From the NCBI GenBank assembly GCA_019118245.1, contig DWZJ01000089.1:1-38269 (forward strand): a DNA stretch of 38,269 nucleotides. Direction: 5' to 3'. The notes under the pieces are model-generated. The model had not been told where the DNA came from. It was given only the letters and a program-made list of their open reading frames with translations, and did no database searches. This DNA is from Candidatus Oscillibacter excrementigallinarum (GTDB lineage: Bacteria > Bacillota > Clostridia > Oscillospirales > Oscillospiraceae). Both the position numbers and the translations under genes were made by a program. This document shows positions 36,859-38,269 of this stretch, piece by piece; position 1 is the first letter of the stretch, and every line of letters begins with the position of its first letter.

Positions 36859-38269
36859 ATGGCAACCATTGATCTGCGCAAGTACGGCATCACCGGCACC
36901 ACCGAGATCGTCCACAACCCCTCCTTCGAGCAGCTTTTTGAAGAGGAGACCCGCCCCGGCCTGACGGGCTTCGACAAGGGCCAGGTCACCGATCTGGGGG
37001 CTGTCAATGTGATGACCGGCATCTATACCGGCCGCTCCCCCAAGGACAAGTTCATCGTCATGGATGACACCTCCAGAGACACGGTGTGGTGGACCTCCGA
37101 CGCGTTCAAAAACGACAACAAGCCCGCCTCTCAGGCGGCTTGGGACGCCTGCAAGAAGCTGGCGCTGGAGCAGCTGTCCAACAAGCGGCTGTTCGTGATG
37201 GACGTGTTCTGCGGTGCCAACCATGACTCCCGCATGGCCATCCGCTTCATCATGGAGGTGGCATGGCAGGCCCACTTTGTCAAGAATATGTTCATCCAGC
37301 CCACCGCCGAGGAGCTGGAGAACTTCGAGCCCGACTTCATCTCCTACAACGCCGCCAAGGCCAAGGTGGAGAACTATCAGGAGCTGGGCCTGAATTCCGA
37401 GACCGCCGCCATCTTCAATCTCACCTCCCGGGAGCAGGTCATCCTGAACACCTGGTACGGCGGCGAGATGAAGAAGGGCATGTTCTCCATGATGAACTAC
37501 TACCTGCCCCTGAAGGGCATGGCCTCCATGCACTGCTCCGCCAACACCGACATGAACGGCGAGAACACCGCTCTGTTCTTCGGCCTGTCCGGCACCGGCA
37601 AGACCACCCTGTCCACCGACCCCAAGCGTCTGCTCATCGGCGATGACGAGCACGGCTGGGATGACAACGGCATCTTCAACTTTGAGGGCGGCTGCTACGC
37701 CAAGGTCATCAACCTGGACAAGGAGTCCGAGCCCGATATCTACAACGCCATCAAGCGCAACGCTCTGCTGGAGAACGTCACCGTCAAGGAGAACGGCGAG
37801 TGCGACTTCGCTGACGGCTCTGTCACCGAGAACACCCGTGTGTCCTATCCCATCGACCACATCGAGAAGATTGTGCGCCCCGTGTCCGCCGGCCCCGACG
37901 CCAAGAACGTCATCTTCCTGTCCGCCGACGCCTTTGGTGTTCTGCCCCCCGTGTCCATCCTGACCCCCGAGCAGACCCAGTACTACTTCCTGTCCGGCTT
38001 CACCTCCAAGCTGGCCGGCACCGAGCGCGGCATCACCGAGCCCACTCCCACCTTCTCCGCCTGCTTCGGCCAGGCTTTCCTGGAGCTGCATCCCACCAAG
38101 TACGGTGAGGAGCTGGTCAAGAAGATGCAGAAGAGCGGCGCCAAGGCTTATCTGGTCAACACCGGCTGGAACGGCACCGGCAAGCGTATCTCCATCAAGG
38201 ACACCCGCGGCATCATCGACGCCATCCTGGACGGCTCCATCCTGAAGGCCGAGACCAAGACCATCCCCT
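36859..38269 (+). CDS. pckA: Phosphoenolpyruvate carboxykinase (ATP), 3' end cut by window
   Basis: PckA interconverts oxaloacetate + ATP and PEP + CO2 + ADP. In fermenting anaerobes it can run toward oxaloacetate. The visible 470 codons (of about 540 in the family) include [14 protein letters not shown], the P-loop [11 protein letters not shown], the following IGDDEHGW metal site, and [24 protein letters not shown] (in two conserved parts). The reading frame is open to the last base. AGAGG at 36844-36848 fits ATG 36859. Codon choice is slightly different from most neighbours (more CGT/CGC and GCT), as in a highly expressed gene. Confidence 0.97.
   Translation, partial: MATIDLRKYGITGTTEIVHNPSFEQLFEEETRPGLTGFDKGQVTDLGAVNVMTGIYTGRSPKDKFIVMDDTSRDTVWWTSDAFKNDNKPASQAAWDACKKLALEQLSNKRLFVMDVFCGANHDSRMAIRFIMEVAWQAHFVKNMFIQPTAEELENFEPDFISYNAAKAKVENYQELGLNSETAAIFNLTSREQVILNTWYGGEMKKGMFSMMNYYLPLKGMASMHCSANTDMNGENTALFFGLSGTGKTTLSTDPKRLLIGDDEHGWDDNGIFNFEGGCYAKVINLDKESEPDIYNAIKRNALLENVTVKENGECDFADGSVTENTRVSYPIDHIEKIVRPVSAGPDAKNVIFLSADAFGVLPPVSILTPEQTQYYFLSGFTSKLAGTERGITEPTPTFSACFGQAFLELHPTKYGEELVKKMQKSGAKAYLVNTGWNGTGKRISIKDTRGIIDAILDGSILKAETKTIP

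Overview
The window is a GC-rich, gene-dense piece of a bacterial chromosome, probably from an anaerobic gut-type member of the Clostridia (Oscillospirales, in the style of Oscillibacter, Flavonifractor or Dysosmobacter). The evidence is the Firmicutes-type gene content: an oxygen-sensitive two-subunit serine dehydratase, ATP-type PEP carboxykinase, an M-box riboswitch, a CsoR/CopA/CopZ set, and a selenium-dependent molybdenum hydroxylase maturation set. Strong Shine-Dalgarno sequences and hairpin-plus-T terminators fit too. The genus is inferred from protein style, not from a search. I see no rRNA, tRNA, CRISPR array, insertion sequence or phage gene.

Layout. 1-5.5 kb: dapF, a dicarboxylate/amino-acid symporter, sdaAA/sdaAB (minus), and an 8-oxoguanine-deaminase-like amidohydrolase. 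5.5-8.5 kb: an XRE/zinc-ribbon regulator, a lipoprotein polysaccharide deacetylase, a macrodomain protein (all minus) and an unassigned TIM-barrel-like protein. 8.5-10.3 kb: an M-box Mg2+ riboswitch with terminator controlling mgtE. 10.3-20.7 kb, the most coherent part: the minus operon yqeC-yqeB-selD (selenium cofactor of molybdenum hydroxylases), a membrane XRE regulator, then plus-strand moaA-moaC-MOSC-moeA-like, mop, modA, modB, modC and mogA. 20.7-26.6 kb: an Rrf2 regulator, malic enzyme, a flavodoxin-like protein, a tandem OB-fold SSB-like protein, a TetR-controlled MFS exporter with a coupled 36-aa ORF, and a NUDIX hydrolase. 26.7-38.3 kb: a CcdA-TlpA fusion, pfkA, diaminopropionate ammonia-lyase, copA-csoR-copZ, a G5/3D-domain cell-wall protein, yjjG, rsmA and a 3'-truncated pckA.

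How it fits together. Molybdate uptake (ModABC), buffering (Mop), molybdopterin synthesis (MoaA, MoaC, MogA, MoeA-like) and selenium activation (SelD, YqeB, YqeC) sit in about 10 kb. Together they would serve selenium-dependent molybdenum hydroxylases such as xanthine/purine hydroxylases, which are not in the window. The 8-oxoguanine-deaminase-like enzyme and the YgeX-type ammonia-lyase belong to families that accompany those hydroxylases in anaerobic purine breakdown, so a purine-catabolic lifestyle is a reasonable inference.

The least explained signals are non-coding. A 27-bp motif occurs, without gaps in alignment, in front of three molybdenum transcription units. A 15-bp palindrome is shared by the two XRE genes. 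A cloverleaf-like inverted-repeat element with a 4 x 14-bp tandem repeat interrupts the modA-modB junction. A multi-hairpin 5' leader precedes the 3D-domain gene.
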